DNA of 64,000 bases, from assembly GCA_023014485.1 (NCBI GenBank), contig JAJOZX010000995.1, positions 1 through 64,000 of the forward strand, written 5' to 3'. Positions 43,413 to 54,276 of the stretch are shown here, in pieces (the first letter of the stretch is position 1; each line of letters starts with the position of its first letter). A program made the translations under genes and the position numbers. The notes beneath the pieces were generated by a model. That model saw only the letters and a list, made by a program, of their open reading frames with translations. It made no database searches and was not told the DNA's origin. This stretch comes from Bathynomus jamesi. Lineage: Eukaryota > Arthropoda > Malacostraca > Isopoda > Cirolanidae.

Positions 43413-43665
43413 AGTAGTATAGCCGCAAAAGGGGAGAGTGCAAGAATGTTGCAGGTTATTATGTAATGTTGCAAATGGGGGAGGGGATTGTTGCAAAGGG
43501 GGGTGGGGGTTGTTGCAAGGGGGTCGGGGGAAACTTGGAGGCGGCGTTATCCCCCAAGAGAAAGAAGGAGAGAAAGGAGGAGAGGTGTTCACCTGGCAGG
43601 AGCCAAGTGCACATTAAGACTTCAGCCGAGTAGGCGTTGTTTTATAGGCTCCTAATCAGCCAGTT
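43413..43665 (+). repeat. Maverick left terminal inverted repeat
   Basis: Matches the right end in inverse: GGGGAGAGTGCAAGAATGTT, GTTATTATGTAATGTTGCAA, CACCTGGCAGGAGCCAAGTG, AAGACTTCAGCCGAGTAGGC. The right copy holds an additional T-rich stretch near 60640. Confidence 0.9.
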
Positions 43666-43960
43666 GGCGTAAATGGCTTGAGTTGCCAGATACCGCGATA
43701 CCATTGTATACATTATTATAGACTCCTAATCAGCCAGTTGGCTGTAAATGGCTTGAGTTGTCAGATACCTCTTTTTAGCAGTACCATTGTATACATTATT
43801 ATATACGCCTAATCAGCCAGTTGGCTGTAAATGGCTTGAGTTGCCAGATACCTCTTTTTAGCAGTATTATTGTATACATTATTATATACGCCTACTATTA
43901 TAGATTCCTAATCAGCCAGTTGGCTTAGAAGGCTTAAATATTGCCCGATACCGCAATACC
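43640..43960 (+). repeat. Subterminal tandem repeats of the Maverick
   Basis: CCTAATCAGCCAGTTGGC recurs near 43650, 43728, 43809 and 43908, each followed by a variant of TGTAAATGGCTTGAGTTGCC and TACATTATTATA. Spacing is about 78-100 bp. A shorter form (CAACTGGCTGATT) is in the right terminal repeat. Possible protein-binding or promoter repeats; unproven. Confidence 0.7.
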
Positions 43961-44288
43961 GTTGTATGCATTATTATATTTGAATACCGGTAGTAGAAGG
44001 CATAACAATTAAGTAAAACAACATTGCATCATTCTGTTTATTATAAATATATAGAAAATAAATATACATTTGAGGAATATGCATATAACAGTACAGGAAA
44101 TATATACACACAATTATGGATATATATAAAATAAAATATACATTTCAAATAAATATACACTTCAATAGAAATATGTACATAACAGTACACGAGAAATATC
44201 ACGCAAAATATATATATATAAACACAAATCAATAGAAATATGCGTATAATCAGTACAGGAGAAATGTCAAGCAAAATATAAATACAAT

Positions 44289-44633
44289 TCACTTTTTTTT
44301 CAAAATACTAAACTCGGTCTTAATCGAGTTTACAATTACATCATTATTGCTCTGCATTACGCAGTATATGCGGCTTAATAATATTTCACCGCTTAAAGTA
44401 TAGGGAAACCTGTACTCGATATGAAGGGCTTTCATATCGTTCAGTACTATTTTTGTTCCCACTTTACAACCGTTTGGTAAGTCATCTTTAAACACGTCTA
44501 GAATACAATCAAAAGCACGCACAAAGAGTTCATCGTTAGCTACATTATTAAATACAAGTTTATAAACCCGCTTTTCCAATCGAGGGTTTATTTCTACCGA
44601 CTCGAGCTTTTCAATCGTGAACTCACTCAACAT
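44289..44633 (-). CDS. Maverick unknown protein, 114 aa
   Basis: Begins with an ATG at 44633 (MLSEFTIEKLESVEINPRLE) and ends FSILKKK. Mixed alpha/beta-looking soluble protein with no recognised motif, no signal peptide and no membrane segment. It overlaps the end of the preceding gene by 11 bp, so the two are likely co-transcribed. A second, inverted copy at 58526 keeps almost every codon but runs off into other sequence, so the intact end is here. Function unknown. Confidence 0.65.
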   Translation of the reverse strand: MLSEFTIEKLESVEINPRLEKRVYKLVFNNVANDELFVRAFDCILDVFKDDLPNGCKVGTKIVLNDMKALHIEYRFPYTLSGEILLSRIYCVMQSNNDVIVNSIKTEFSILKKK

Positions 44634-45336
44634 AGCGGCAATTGAAATAATCTTCTAAATCGTTACGACAACTGCGCGTTATATAAAGAAATAGTTCTTC
44701 AGGGTGAACGGTGTAGGTGAGCTCAGCCTTGTACCGATCAATTGCTTTGTACCAAAGTTCATGGTATTTCAAAGAGTCTAAACTTTTTAAATAAACGTCC
44801 AGCTCTAGACCATTCTCACCAGTCCTACACTCGGTAAACCCATCGAGCAGAGCGGTGTAGGCGTATTCAAGTACTGTATCAAAATAAAGCATGTCCGTAA
44901 CACGCGCGTCTAATATAGGTTTCAGCTTACGGAATCCGACGATTTCAAACATTCTGTCGAGGATGAAACGGTTTCGCGTAGGAATAAGAGCGTTATTATC
45001 AGAAGCATTCTTCCACATCAGCCGTATATCAATGCACGGCCGATCGTTATTTATACACAACGTACATACAACGGCGTATGAGGGTGCGTCACTAATCTGC
45101 TCTCTTCTTGTACCTACATTAGCAGGTATTTTATAACGATCTTCACTCCACTTCTCAACTATCACAAAGATTCTATTCATCTCCTCGATACTTAAATAAA
45201 CCCGTTTGTTTGTCGGTCTACATTCCGTTTCCAGTACATAGCTAATGGTACCGGAATTACGCCTGAACACGCGCAACGATTTCGTCACGGACACATCGTA
45301 CGAGGCGTTGAGAATGCTGCTCAAAGGAAGTTCCAT
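44623..45336 (-). CDS. Maverick unknown protein, about 237 aa
   Basis: The open frame reaches 45369, but the first ATG is at 45336 (MELPLSSILNASYDVSVTKS). Contains a Cys pair (CTLCINNDRPC) and an aromatic C-terminal part ending YFNCRYVE. No known domain recognised. The last 40 or so codons are repeated in inverse at 58402-58536. It overlaps the 114-aa gene, which suggests one transcript for both. Many Mavericks carry lineage-specific genes of this kind; function unknown. Confidence 0.65.
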   Translation of the reverse strand: MELPLSSILNASYDVSVTKSLRVFRRNSGTISYVLETECRPTNKRVYLSIEEMNRIFVIVEKWSEDRYKIPANVGTRREQISDAPSYAVVCTLCINNDRPCIDIRLMWKNASDNNALIPTRNRFILDRMFEIVGFRKLKPILDARVTDMLYFDTVLEYAYTALLDGFTECRTGENGLELDVYLKSLDSLKYHELWYKAIDRYKAELTYTVHPEELFLYITRSCRNDLEDYFNCRYVE

Positions 45337-45554
45337 CGTATTCGAGGAGCGCACGTCCACTCGGCTCAAGCTCTGAGATAACTATGAGCCGTGTGAGGCA
45401 CGAAGGGAGGCAAGAATGGTTCGACGGGCGGCTGACTCGATGATACGTGAACGGGCTTGTTCCGCAAGTCGAATTGTTGTACCGGTACAAGAATATCACT
45501 ACCAGCCTACGCACCAGACAGTTTGGATAAGAACTAGGAACATTTTATGTTTTA

Positions 45555-46145
45555 CTAAACATCTCCACACTCCGGCGCACTATTTGAGAGGAACATATGT
45601 TCATATTTTTCCTTTCTGCCCATCAAACAATACTCGTCTCTAAACTCTGTTAAAAATTCACGCAGGGCACTAGCCACAACCTCACTACGAACCTCATCAT
45701 GATATACGTTAATATAGTGATAAAAATACTTAAGATTGTCCATGATCACGAGATTCACATTTTCAGTCGTAGGGTATGAGTAATCGACATGGTGTAGCAT
45801 GACGTAATACCGCTTGTCACACCACCCATCAGCAAGACTCATTATCCATACCTGCTGCTTCTCTTCTGCACGCGTTGTTTCTTTTACTTCACGGTGTATG
45901 TGAGACTTTATAAAGTTTAGCTCTGCAGTATACTTCAGCACATCGTCTGTGCAACGAAAGCCTTCAACGGTCTCACCAGAACATCCGTAGAGTATTTGTA
46001 CATCTTGGAACTTCGCACAATCCAATGTGTTTTTAAAAGAGGCATAGGAGGGAGGAATAGGAAGTTTTTCGGTATCCACCACATCCTGGCACTTTACTGA
46101 ATAGCATTTCGTAAACGTAGTACAAGCACTATTAAAGGTAACCAT
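45555..46145 (-). CDS. Maverick unknown protein, about 196 aa
   Basis: The first ATG is at 46145 (MVTFNSACTTFTKCYSVKCQ); the open frame extends slightly further upstream. Soluble-looking, with scattered Cys residues in the N-terminal half (CYSVKC, CAKF, CSGE) and a Tyr-rich middle (YYVMLHHVDYSYP). No domain recognised. The gap to the next minus-strand gene is 186 bp. Upstream is a (CA)n run and the PolB 3' end. Function unknown. Confidence 0.6.
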   Translation of the reverse strand: MVTFNSACTTFTKCYSVKCQDVVDTEKLPIPPSYASFKNTLDCAKFQDVQILYGCSGETVEGFRCTDDVLKYTAELNFIKSHIHREVKETTRAEEKQQVWIMSLADGWCDKRYYVMLHHVDYSYPTTENVNLVIMDNLKYFYHYINVYHDEVRSEVVASALREFLTEFRDEYCLMGRKEKYEHMFLSNSAPECGDV

Positions 46146-46273
46146 TTGAATACACGTCTGATCTGAATACACGTCTGATCTCTCGGGCTTACTGCGGTCG
46201 ACTGACCACGCAGGGATTCCCAGATAATAGCATGACTCACGGTCTTACAGTAGGCGGAGCTTAGAACTTTCAC

Positions 46274-46277
<4 letters not shown>

Positions 46278-46318
<41 letters not shown>

Positions 46319-46440
46319 GGAGAAAGTGAAACGCTATTTGAAACATGATTTATTTAATAAACGAGATATTCAAGTTATATATATTTACAAATACGATTTA
46401 ATAAACGAGATATTCAAGTTATATATATATATTTACAAAT
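46278..46440. repeat. (CA)n and a short tandem duplication downstream of PolB
   Basis: About 20 CA units (46275-46316), then TTTAATAAACGAGATATTCA with the following (TA)-rich part twice in tandem (46355-46390 and 46399-46440). The second copy reaches the PolB stop region. Confidence 0.7.
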
Positions 46441-49400
46441 AGATACGATTATATACAAGACGTGTGAGTTAGAAGCATCATTGGTATCCAAAGGGTACGG
46501 TATCATAGGTACCAGGTAACTGGTAACGTTTCCTATGGTGTTACGGCACACCATCGTACCCCTAAGTTCCTTCACGCCCCCCAGCTTCTGCGCCCGAAAA
46601 TTGTGGGTGCCTACAATTAGTTGGGGAGGTTGTTCATCCAAACATACTAGATCCTTCAACGACTCAAAGTTAACAACCTCCCGATTCGCATGGTTGAGCG
46701 TAATACCCTTTGCCTTCACGATATATTTCATTTCCTCCCCCACCCTGACCCGTACCCCATAAGTCTTAGGTCCTGTTGAGGCAAAAGAGTCGGCGTATGC
46801 GTTGTCCCCATACTCATCCTTGATCTCATCAGTGAGCTCGCCGAGGAACTCCCCAATAGTGGGCATGTATTCACCCTCCCTCTCTGTGAATATCACGCTA
46901 TCTGTATCGGCATACAATACTCTCCGCCCAAGAGAATGCAATATACCCCAAAGTTTTATACGGGTGTAGGCTGTTGTGAAGCTGGCCACAGGTATGTTTG
47001 TAACCCTTGAGGTATCTGTGGCAAATTCAGTGTTGTTGTACTTTATTACGTAAGTATTACCTACATTTACGATCTCCATGACCTCTTTATCGGGGGCATT
47101 GGCATAATCCCAGACATCGCTATAACTTTGTGCCAAATGAATGCTCCCTCTGCCGGTATTCTGCGCAAATTTTCCCCATAAACTGTTTAGACACAACTTT
47201 GCACTAAAGCGCTTGCCAGGATTCTTTACAATTTGGACACGATCAAGTTGTATACCTTCGCGGTCGCGGTAACGTTGAATATAGGCAGACTTTTCATCTT
47301 CGGTATCAACTCCTCGCGGATACCCTGATGCCTCAACCTTATCCTTCAAAAAGGTGTTTATATATGGTGTGAAAAGGTTGGGTAGCTTCTGAAACCTCCA
47401 CACCTCATGTATCTTCAGTATTCTATAACCATGGCGCACGGCTAGGGCCAACTCAGGACTTGTATATACGCCTCTGATCTTAGGCTGGTGGGGTATATGG
47501 TTACATTCGCCGTTATCCTCTTCCGCGCACTTCACGCACAGGGGAAACATGAGCTTGTCGTCGATAACGACAGGTAAGATCGGCATCCATAAATTGCGTG
47601 GGGGGAGTACGTCTACGAAAGAGAGCCCAAAGTAACGATCATTCAAATTTTTTGAAAATTCATTGATGGAGGGTAGGCTAGGTCCCACCAGTTTCTCAGG
47701 AGCGCCCACGGGGTACGGATTGCTCTTCATCACGTATGGGTATAAAGAACAGAAATCGTAGTAATGGAGCTTCACGCCCTCCGTAGGTGGAAAGTATAGT
47801 CTGAAAGGATTTGTACGTCCTCCAAACAAGCTATCACCACATTTGAGAGGATCCAGTACCATTGAACGCTTGATCGCTTTTATTTCCTCACGGTACACCT
47901 CGTCTGTCTCCATCCGTGCATCATATTCATGCTCCCACAAGACTTTGTGAGTGAACTGTGATCCTATAAGTTGATCGCGGGTGCGGGTCGATGCAAGACA
48001 GTCGGCAGGAGACCTACCGTGGATATCTCCGGTGATTCCGCACTCAGGACGGGGGCATCCATGCCACCAGCAACCGTTAAAGGAGTACACAGTCTTCACA
48101 CCAGTGACACGGTTTTCACTTAACCCATCAACCCAAAAAACACGTCCATTAATCTTAATGGGTACTTCACCCGTGTTGCGGGCGTGCTTTATGTATACAC
48201 CTGTCTGTTGCTGTAGGTGTATGATCCAGTAAATAGCCTTGTGCCCGTAACTGCGGGTATTGTTTCGGTGAATAATGGCTAAGGTGTCTTTCGGCATGAA
48301 GTTATTCTTGAACACCGTAAAACATAATGATGCGATGGTGGTTGCGACTTGCAGTGGATCGCATTTGAAACGGGCTATGTACATCCTTCTAAAGGCCTGG
48401 AAACATACTCTAAGCACGCGCACATCATTCACGCAATAACGCTCACATTCATCAGCTATATTATAAGGGTTACTTTCATTAAAACTGTCGTAGTATCGAT
48501 CAGTCTTCACGTTCATCCATACAGTCAAAATAATGTTTGGGGGGTGGTGGGCCTACGTAGTTTAAAGTCTCGCTGGTGAGGAAAGTGTATGGGAAGTATC
48601 CTTTGGAAACTTCAGCTGCTACTCCCATCACCTTGGGTAGCTTTGCTAATTTACAAGGTGTGAATAACAAAGTATCTTTAAATTGTACATTGCTTCTTAT
48701 CTGCATCTGTATTAATTTGTTACCTCTTTTCAATGGATCACCTGTAAATATCTCAGAGGATTCGTGTTCAAGCAACTCCTTATAAAGGAACTGCGTGTGA
48801 AACTTTGCCCCGTTATGGGCGAGAATATACACAGTCATTTTTTTGAACTTGTCGCCTAACTTGACAATATAGGACACAAATAGTTTCACAGGACTATCGC
48901 TGACATTCGTTTTAAAAACGTTTGTCCGTTTACCACATTTGGGGCACTTGTCACATTCGATATCCATACACTCATCACAGATAGTCTGGCTCACAAGTAA
49001 ATGTGGAATTACCTCTTTGGTTTCAGCGTTCGTATATGTTTCTATATCGTAGTATACAGTTATACAAGGGTTATTTTTAGGCTTAGCATCTTTCATATAA
49101 CATACATGCTTTACTCCATCCGCCTTATATTCCTCCTGGTATGTAGGACAGTGAATTACGTCACACTTGTGCTTAAATTTTCCCCAATTATCCATTGTGT
49201 GAAACATACCACATTCACAGATTCTCATTTTCCTGCACGTGCCAATTGATTTATGGAAATCAAAACAGCTATTATTAAAAAATGTGCGTCTACACACATC
49301 ACAGTCTCTCTTCTCAGCTTCAACGACACGGCTTTCACATTTGGTGCTTTTACACTGCTCACATACCATGTGACATTCTTTACAATGTCTCACTATATCA

Positions 49401-50623
49401 TCCGCAAACTCGAGGCACCCCTTACACAAATCATGATGTCTCCCATATTTTCGACTTTTGTCATAACTCGCGTAAAGCCACCTTATATTACGGATGGGGA
49501 GATACGTTGTCCCTGACAATCCTAAAATAAGTAGGGGCCTTGTACGATCTCTCGCACAGCTTTTAAAAACATACACAGTCCTACGACGATCATCCAACCC
49601 AAACACAACTATGCGGACATTCATTTCCTGTTCTACCCTTCTCAGCACTTCAGGGCCCATATTACAGTCAAATTCAAGTTCACAGTCTACAGCTAGTTTA
49701 CGGGCACGCTCCACGACTGTAGGCAACCAAATTTTTTGAGTTCGTGTATTTTGTACAGTAAACATACGTGCTAAGAGTACTGCTATAAAGCCGCAACCAC
49801 GATCGACGTTTATATGCCGTCTATAAATAGCTTGAGAATTGAGGTTAAGAGTATACGGTATGGCACTATGACCCGCAACACGGTATACATGGTCAATATT
49901 TACCGTGAAGTTGTCCATATTGAAGGCTATACTACTTTGGGCGGCTTGCATTATACGTCCTAATATATATTCTACATCTTCAGCCGCCAAACGTCTAAAT
50001 GGCACTATCACCCAATAATCGTCTACATCACCGTCATCTGACCCGAATCCAAAGGACAGACTCGTCCTGACTTCACGCTCGTCGCGATTCTGAAGAGCAA
50101 ACTCTATAATACGCTCTACAACCCGGCGTAGTCCGCGCTCAATTCCACTGCTATACATGACTCTAGGGTCGACCCTGACTCTATACCGATTTCTAGTCAA
50201 GGCTGGGGTGGGGGCTGCGGAGCGCACCAATTCGAGCCTTATATCTTCCTCAACAGAACGGGGGGCGGCGAATGAATTAGGGGGTATATTAGCGGAAGGT
50301 GCTGCTGATGGGGGGCCTGTTGCGTAGGAGATTGATGGTTGGGGCTCTATTATTGTAGACTTAACAGAACGGGGGGCGGCGGATGAATAAGGGGATATAT
50401 TAGGTGCTGCTGGGGGTGTTGCGTAAGAGGTTGAGGGTTGGGGATCTATTACCGCTGCAACAGGCGCGTATTTCGGTCGCTTTATACCTGACGTGGGTAT
50501 CTCATAACTCCGCTTTGGACGTGTTACCGGTATCGTTGGTGAGGGTTCAGGGGAGGAGATCACAACTACACTGTCGTCGAGGTCATCCGTAATGATGGGC
50601 TGCTCTACCTCATCGTCATTCAC
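46414..50623 (-). pseudogene. polB: Maverick protein-primed DNA polymerase B, one frameshift
   Basis: Replicative family B polymerase of Polintons. The N-terminal 520 or so residues (50623 to about 49060) include Pro/Ser-rich sequence and Cys/His clusters (CKGCLEF, CKECHMVCEQC, CDVCRRTFF). The exonuclease follows: YYDIET (near 49045), AHNGAKFHTQF (near 48820), then YCVNDVRVL (near 48430). The polymerase shows DFCSLYPYV (near 47750), KLCLNSLWGKFAQN (near 47180) and YADTDSVIF (near 46905). The frame breaks at 48500-48528 between the second and third exonuclease motifs. No in-frame ATG opens the gene; a CTTCTCCCACAG acceptor-like site sits just before the first codons, hinting at an upstream exon. 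About 1,390 codons in all. Confidence 0.9.
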
Positions 50624-50711
50624 GGTTCTGTGGGAGAAGAAATATAAGGATCAGCACTCAAAATTTGTAATATTTTGTAAATGACCCACTTAGGAGTGTG
50701 ACGTGTTAGAA
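50624..50711. promoter_or_regulatory. Divergent intergenic spacer between PolB and ATPase
   Basis: Less than 90 bp separates the minus-strand replication block from the plus-strand virion block. It is AT-rich (TTTGTAATATTTTGTAAATG) and could hold a bidirectional promoter. No confirmed element is visible. Confidence 0.35.
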
Positions 50712-51339
50712 ATGGACTCTGTAGAAAAATTCAGATTCACGAGCCCATCCACATGTATTATATCTGGACCTACAGGATGTGGTAAAACTGTGTTTATGCT
50801 TAAAATCATTAAAGAAAAGGGGGAGATGTTCTCGAAATTTGTGCATAAAGTTATATGGTGCTATTCGACGTATCAATCAGTGTTCAACGAGTACCAAGAT
50901 GATATTTTGTTCCACAAAGGCGTATATGACGTTAATTCGTTAAAGGGAAATGAACATACAATCATTGTAATTGACGATCTCATGTTGGAGATGGATAAAA
51001 CGTTTGCCGAGACATTTACAGTATTCTCCCACCATCTTAACATAAGCGTGTTCTTCATCAATCAGAATCTATTTTTCAAAAATAGATACATGCGCGATGT
51101 GTCGTTAAATACGCAATATCTAGTCTTATTCGCGCAACGTAGAGATGTATCACAAATTGGGTATTAGCCAATCAAATGTTCCCGAATCAGCGTAAGGAGT
51201 TTTGGAAGTTTATAAAGAAGCTACAAGCACGCGTTACGGATATTTGCTTTGCGACCTTCATCCGCGAAACACGTTTAGAGTGCTTCTGCGAACGAACATA
51301 TTTCCAAACGAGCCTGAAACGGTGTATATTCCAGAATGA
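50712..51339 (+). pseudogene. Maverick A32-like packaging ATPase, two frameshifts
   Basis: DNA-packaging ATPase of the FtsK/HerA type. Start at the ATG at 50712 (MDSVEKFRFTSPSTCIISGP); the open frame begins nine bases earlier at a GTG. Walker A SGPTGCGKT lies near 50770 and Walker B IIVIDDLM near 50965, followed by FINQN (sensor-like) near 51060 and FAQRRD. The frame is lost near 51160 and again near 51235. The C-terminal part (LHPRN, then NIFPNEPETVYIPE) ends at a TGA at 51337-51339. About 205 codons, usual for Polinton ATPases. Confidence 0.9.
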
Positions 51340-51398
51340 CAAAGAGCTAAAGAAATACCACGTGAATTAATAAAAATCTATCATCGACTGCCTCGGCA

Positions 51399-51659
51399 AT
51401 GCAGCAGATGTTTATTAAAAATATCGATGCCGACTTTTTAAAATGCATCTGTGAAATCTGTCTTAACGTTATAAATTGCAATGTATCAATGAAAACCCAT
51501 CAGAAGGCTCGCCTACGCTGCTACAAGAACATAATACGTGCACTCGCTCGTAAAAGCCAAACTGTAGCGAAGAAAAAACGAATTATTGTACAAACAGGAG
51601 GGTCATTTCTCCCCATCTTATTTTCAGTTTTGGGTCCTTTACTGACTAGATTAATATAA
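51399..51659 (+). CDS. Maverick small protein with hydrophobic tail, 86 aa
   Basis: ATG at 51399 (MQQMFIKNIDADFLKCICEI). A Cys-containing N-terminus, a basic middle (KTHQKARLRCYKN, KKKRII) and a hydrophobic C-terminus with QTGGSFLPILFSVLGPLL. The glycine-rich hydrophobic tail after a basic stretch recalls small virion proteins found beside the ATPase in other Polintons, but I cannot name it. Its stop overlaps the next ATG (TAATG), indicating a compact transcription unit. Uninterrupted. Confidence 0.65.
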   Translation: MQQMFIKNIDADFLKCICEICLNVINCNVSMKTHQKARLRCYKNIIRALARKSQTVAKKKRIIVQTGGSFLPILFSVLGPLLTRLI

Positions 51660-52393
51660 TGAAGAAAGTGGTAGTGATTCCCCACGAGGTGTACGCCTCA
51701 CTGCAAAGGAATCCAGACACGTATCTAGATCCCCGTAAAAGCAGACTTAAAAGAATGGAAAGCGAATTGTTAGCCCTATTAAACAGTGAAAAAACACCTG
51801 ATGAGAAAAGAATCTTATACCAAGAAGCTCTGCAGAAATTTCTTCACGAGTACGAAAATTATAAGAGCCCTACAGAGATTCCTGTGGTTATTAGGCACAG
51901 CACGGGGGACGATGGCGACATAGGATCTGTGCCCGACGACACAGCTGACCAACCAAAAAGATTAGCCACACAACATATCGAACATGTATTAAAAAATACC
52001 CTCCCACTTACATTGAGGAGTAAAGGCTTAAGTCTTTATAATCTATTGAATGAGGATCCCGCCATACAATGGACCGATACAGGGGAGATCATTGTGGAAG
52101 GATCAAAGGTACAGGGATCGAATATCGTAGACATTGTCCATGATCTGGTGAGAAAGTGGGATAGGCCATCACCATCAGGATGGAAGCATATTAAAGCAAG
52201 ACTACAACAAATAAATGTCCCTAAAACGTTGATAGGAAATCTGAACAGGTTAAAAGACTTGGAACATGCAACGCCTGTGACACAATTGAAGGCGCCGTCA
52301 CCCCCGGCGGTAACACCTTTGAAGAGGAGCAAGAAGAGGTTAAACCAACCCTACCCACGTGCCTCTAAAATACGCAAATGGCTAACGTATTAA
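51659..52393 (+). CDS. Maverick unknown protein, 244 aa
   Basis: ATG at 51659 overlapping the preceding stop. A charged N-terminal helical part (PRKSRLKRMESELLALLNSE), an acidic middle, then VEGSKVQGSNIVDIVHDLVR and a Pro/Lys-rich C-terminus (PLKRSKKRLNQPYPRASK). I recall Polinton proteins with a GSNI..D..D region in the same position, with unknown, probably structural, role. Overlaps the integrase start by 16 bp. Uninterrupted. Confidence 0.65.
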   Translation: MKKVVVIPHEVYASLQRNPDTYLDPRKSRLKRMESELLALLNSEKTPDEKRILYQEALQKFLHEYENYKSPTEIPVVIRHSTGDDGDIGSVPDDTADQPKRLATQHIEHVLKNTLPLTLRSKGLSLYNLLNEDPAIQWTDTGEIIVEGSKVQGSNIVDIVHDLVRKWDRPSPSGWKHIKARLQQINVPKTLIGNLNRLKDLEHATPVTQLKAPSPPAVTPLKRSKKRLNQPYPRASKIRKWLTY

Positions 52394-53411
52394 CTAAACG
52401 CTATTATGACATTTCTACCCCATCCTCTTACGGCGGCGTAGATAGACTGTACAGAAGTGTTTACGGAGTAGGAAAAAAAGATGTTGAAAGATTTTTGAGG
52501 GAGCAGGACGCTTATACGCTTCATAAGCCTGTGAGAAAAAGGTTTAAAACAGCCAAGACAACGGCTTCCTCGATTGATTCTATTTGGCAAGCAGATTTAA
52601 CAGACATGCAAAGATATTCTGTGTATAACGATGGTTACCGCTACATTCTATTCATAATAGACGTATTCTCTAGATATCTGTGGCTAGTTCCTCTGAAAAA
52701 TAAATCACCTGAAACAGTTGCTAAAGCCACCAAAACGCTAATGTTAAAAGAAAACAGGGTTCCTGGCTATTTTTGTACGGATATGGGGAAGGAATTTATA
52801 GGCCGTGCTTTTCAGAACATGTTGACAGAGTTTAATATCAGCTATTACACAACCAATTCTATACATAAGGCTTCTTTAGCTGAAAGAGTTCAGCGCACCA
52901 TAAAGGAACGCATGCACCGTTATTTTACACATAAAAACACATACAGATTTCTAGACATTCTGGAATCATTGGCATCATCCTACAACCGCTCACACCATCG
53001 CACGATTGGGGCAACACCTAACGAAGTTTTAGAAAGAGGTACGCTCCCGAGAAGAGATGGATCACCACCACCACCACCACACTCTGCGCGCTTCAAAATC
53101 AATGATTATGTAAGGCTGTCGCGTTCGGGGAATAAATTCGCAAAGGGTTTTGAGCAAGGATGGACACGCGAGATTTTTAAAGTTAGGGCTGTGAGACCTA
53201 AAGATTTGAATGGGAAGAAATCTCAGGAGGCTTTTACCGCGAGGAATTGCAGAAAGTTGCGTTTAATTTAGAAAAAAATGTGTTTAAAATTGAGAAAATT
53301 TTAGGAAGCAAAGGTTCAGGAAGGAGAAAAATGTACCTGGTGAAATGGCTAGGGTACCCAGAAAGCTTCAACACCTATATAAAAGCTGATGCAATAATGA
53401 AGCTTAAATAG
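52378..53411 (+). pseudogene. Maverick RVE integrase with chromodomain, one frameshift
   Basis: Retroviral-type integrase that inserts the element and makes 6-bp duplications. ATG at 52378. The DDE residues are visible in IWQADLTDM (near 52590), FCTDMGKEF (near 52780) and LAERVQRTIKERM (near 52885). The core is about 200 residues, followed by KINDYVRLSRSGNKFAKGFE, an SH3-like C-terminal part. The open frame stops at 53271, but a shift near 53235 leads into a chromodomain: FKIEKILGSKGSGRRKMYLV then KWLGYPESF (53290-53370), closing at a TAG at 53409-53411. Chromodomain-ended integrases are frequent in Polintons and may bias target choice. Confidence 0.9.
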
Positions 53412-53419
53412 TATGCAAC

Positions 53420-54276
53420 ATGGCTCCTAACCATTTCTACGTCACACTCCGTCCTCCTCGTCCCTGTCTGTACACCCTAACAACACACTAGCCAACTTTG
53501 TAACAGAACTCCATGGGCACATTGAATTGGGTCGTGATTCGTATGAGGTGGGGATATGCGAAATTCAGCTGGACACCGTCTTTTTAAATATTGAACATAA
53601 AGAAACCGTTTTTACGATTCTTAGAGACATTGACGAGTGTGAAAAAGCTGGGGTAGCTATGGATGAAACTATGCGCATCGCTCGGACTAAGATTGCACGG
53701 TATTACAGTACAGAAGTAAGACTAGGGCCGGGTCAATATGGTTCGGCCGAGGATGTTGTGAGAGGCTTAAACGTAAGTTTAAGAAACTCAAACCTTACGA
53801 ATGATTTAGTATATGAAATCGTAAACAACCCTACACATACACTAATCCTAAAATCAAAGACTAACAGACGTCTTAAAGAACATAGAAAGTTCAAAATTCT
53901 AACCAACGGCCGATATAGCGCAGCCTTCCAAAGAGACACATTTCACGAGACACAGTATAACTTGTCCAGATTAATGTATCAATTGAAGATGGAGAAATTG
54001 GCTGAAAGGTCCCCAGACATGTGCTATATTTACAGTAATATAGTGGAGCACCAGTTTGTTGGGGATACCCAGGCACGCCTGCTGCGCATTGCTCACATCC
54101 CCAACCATAGAGGAAGGAGTTTGAGTATTACATATGACAGACCCCATTATGTGAATGTCGCAACTAATTTAATAACCAATATCACAATATATATAAGAAC
54201 GATTGAGGGCGAAAACTTCCCATTCGGTAACGGGAGCTTAACAGTGAAGCTACACTTTCGACGCACTGAGTTATAA
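53420..54276 (+). pseudogene. Maverick minor capsid protein (penton-like), early frameshift
   Basis: Single jelly-roll penton homologue. The ATG at 53420 opens MAPNHFYVTL, the typical N-terminus, but the frame is lost within the next 40 bases; homologous-looking sequence continues as NTLANFVTELHGHIELGRDS and YEVGICEIQL in the frame closing at 54276. The rest is beta-rich and ends VKLHFRRTEL. About 285 codons. The stop overlaps the next ATG. Assignment rests on position and the FYVTL/YEVGICEI signature. Confidence 0.75.

Noticed and set aside
43017..43592. 191-residue ORF on the minus strand
   Set aside because: It runs from the Maverick terminal repeat into the PLE fragment. It is a chance fusion; only the PLE part is meaningful.
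45257..45514. 85-residue minus-strand ORF overlapping the 237-aa Maverick gene
   Set aside because: Shadow frame of the real gene, with no motif or fitting start.
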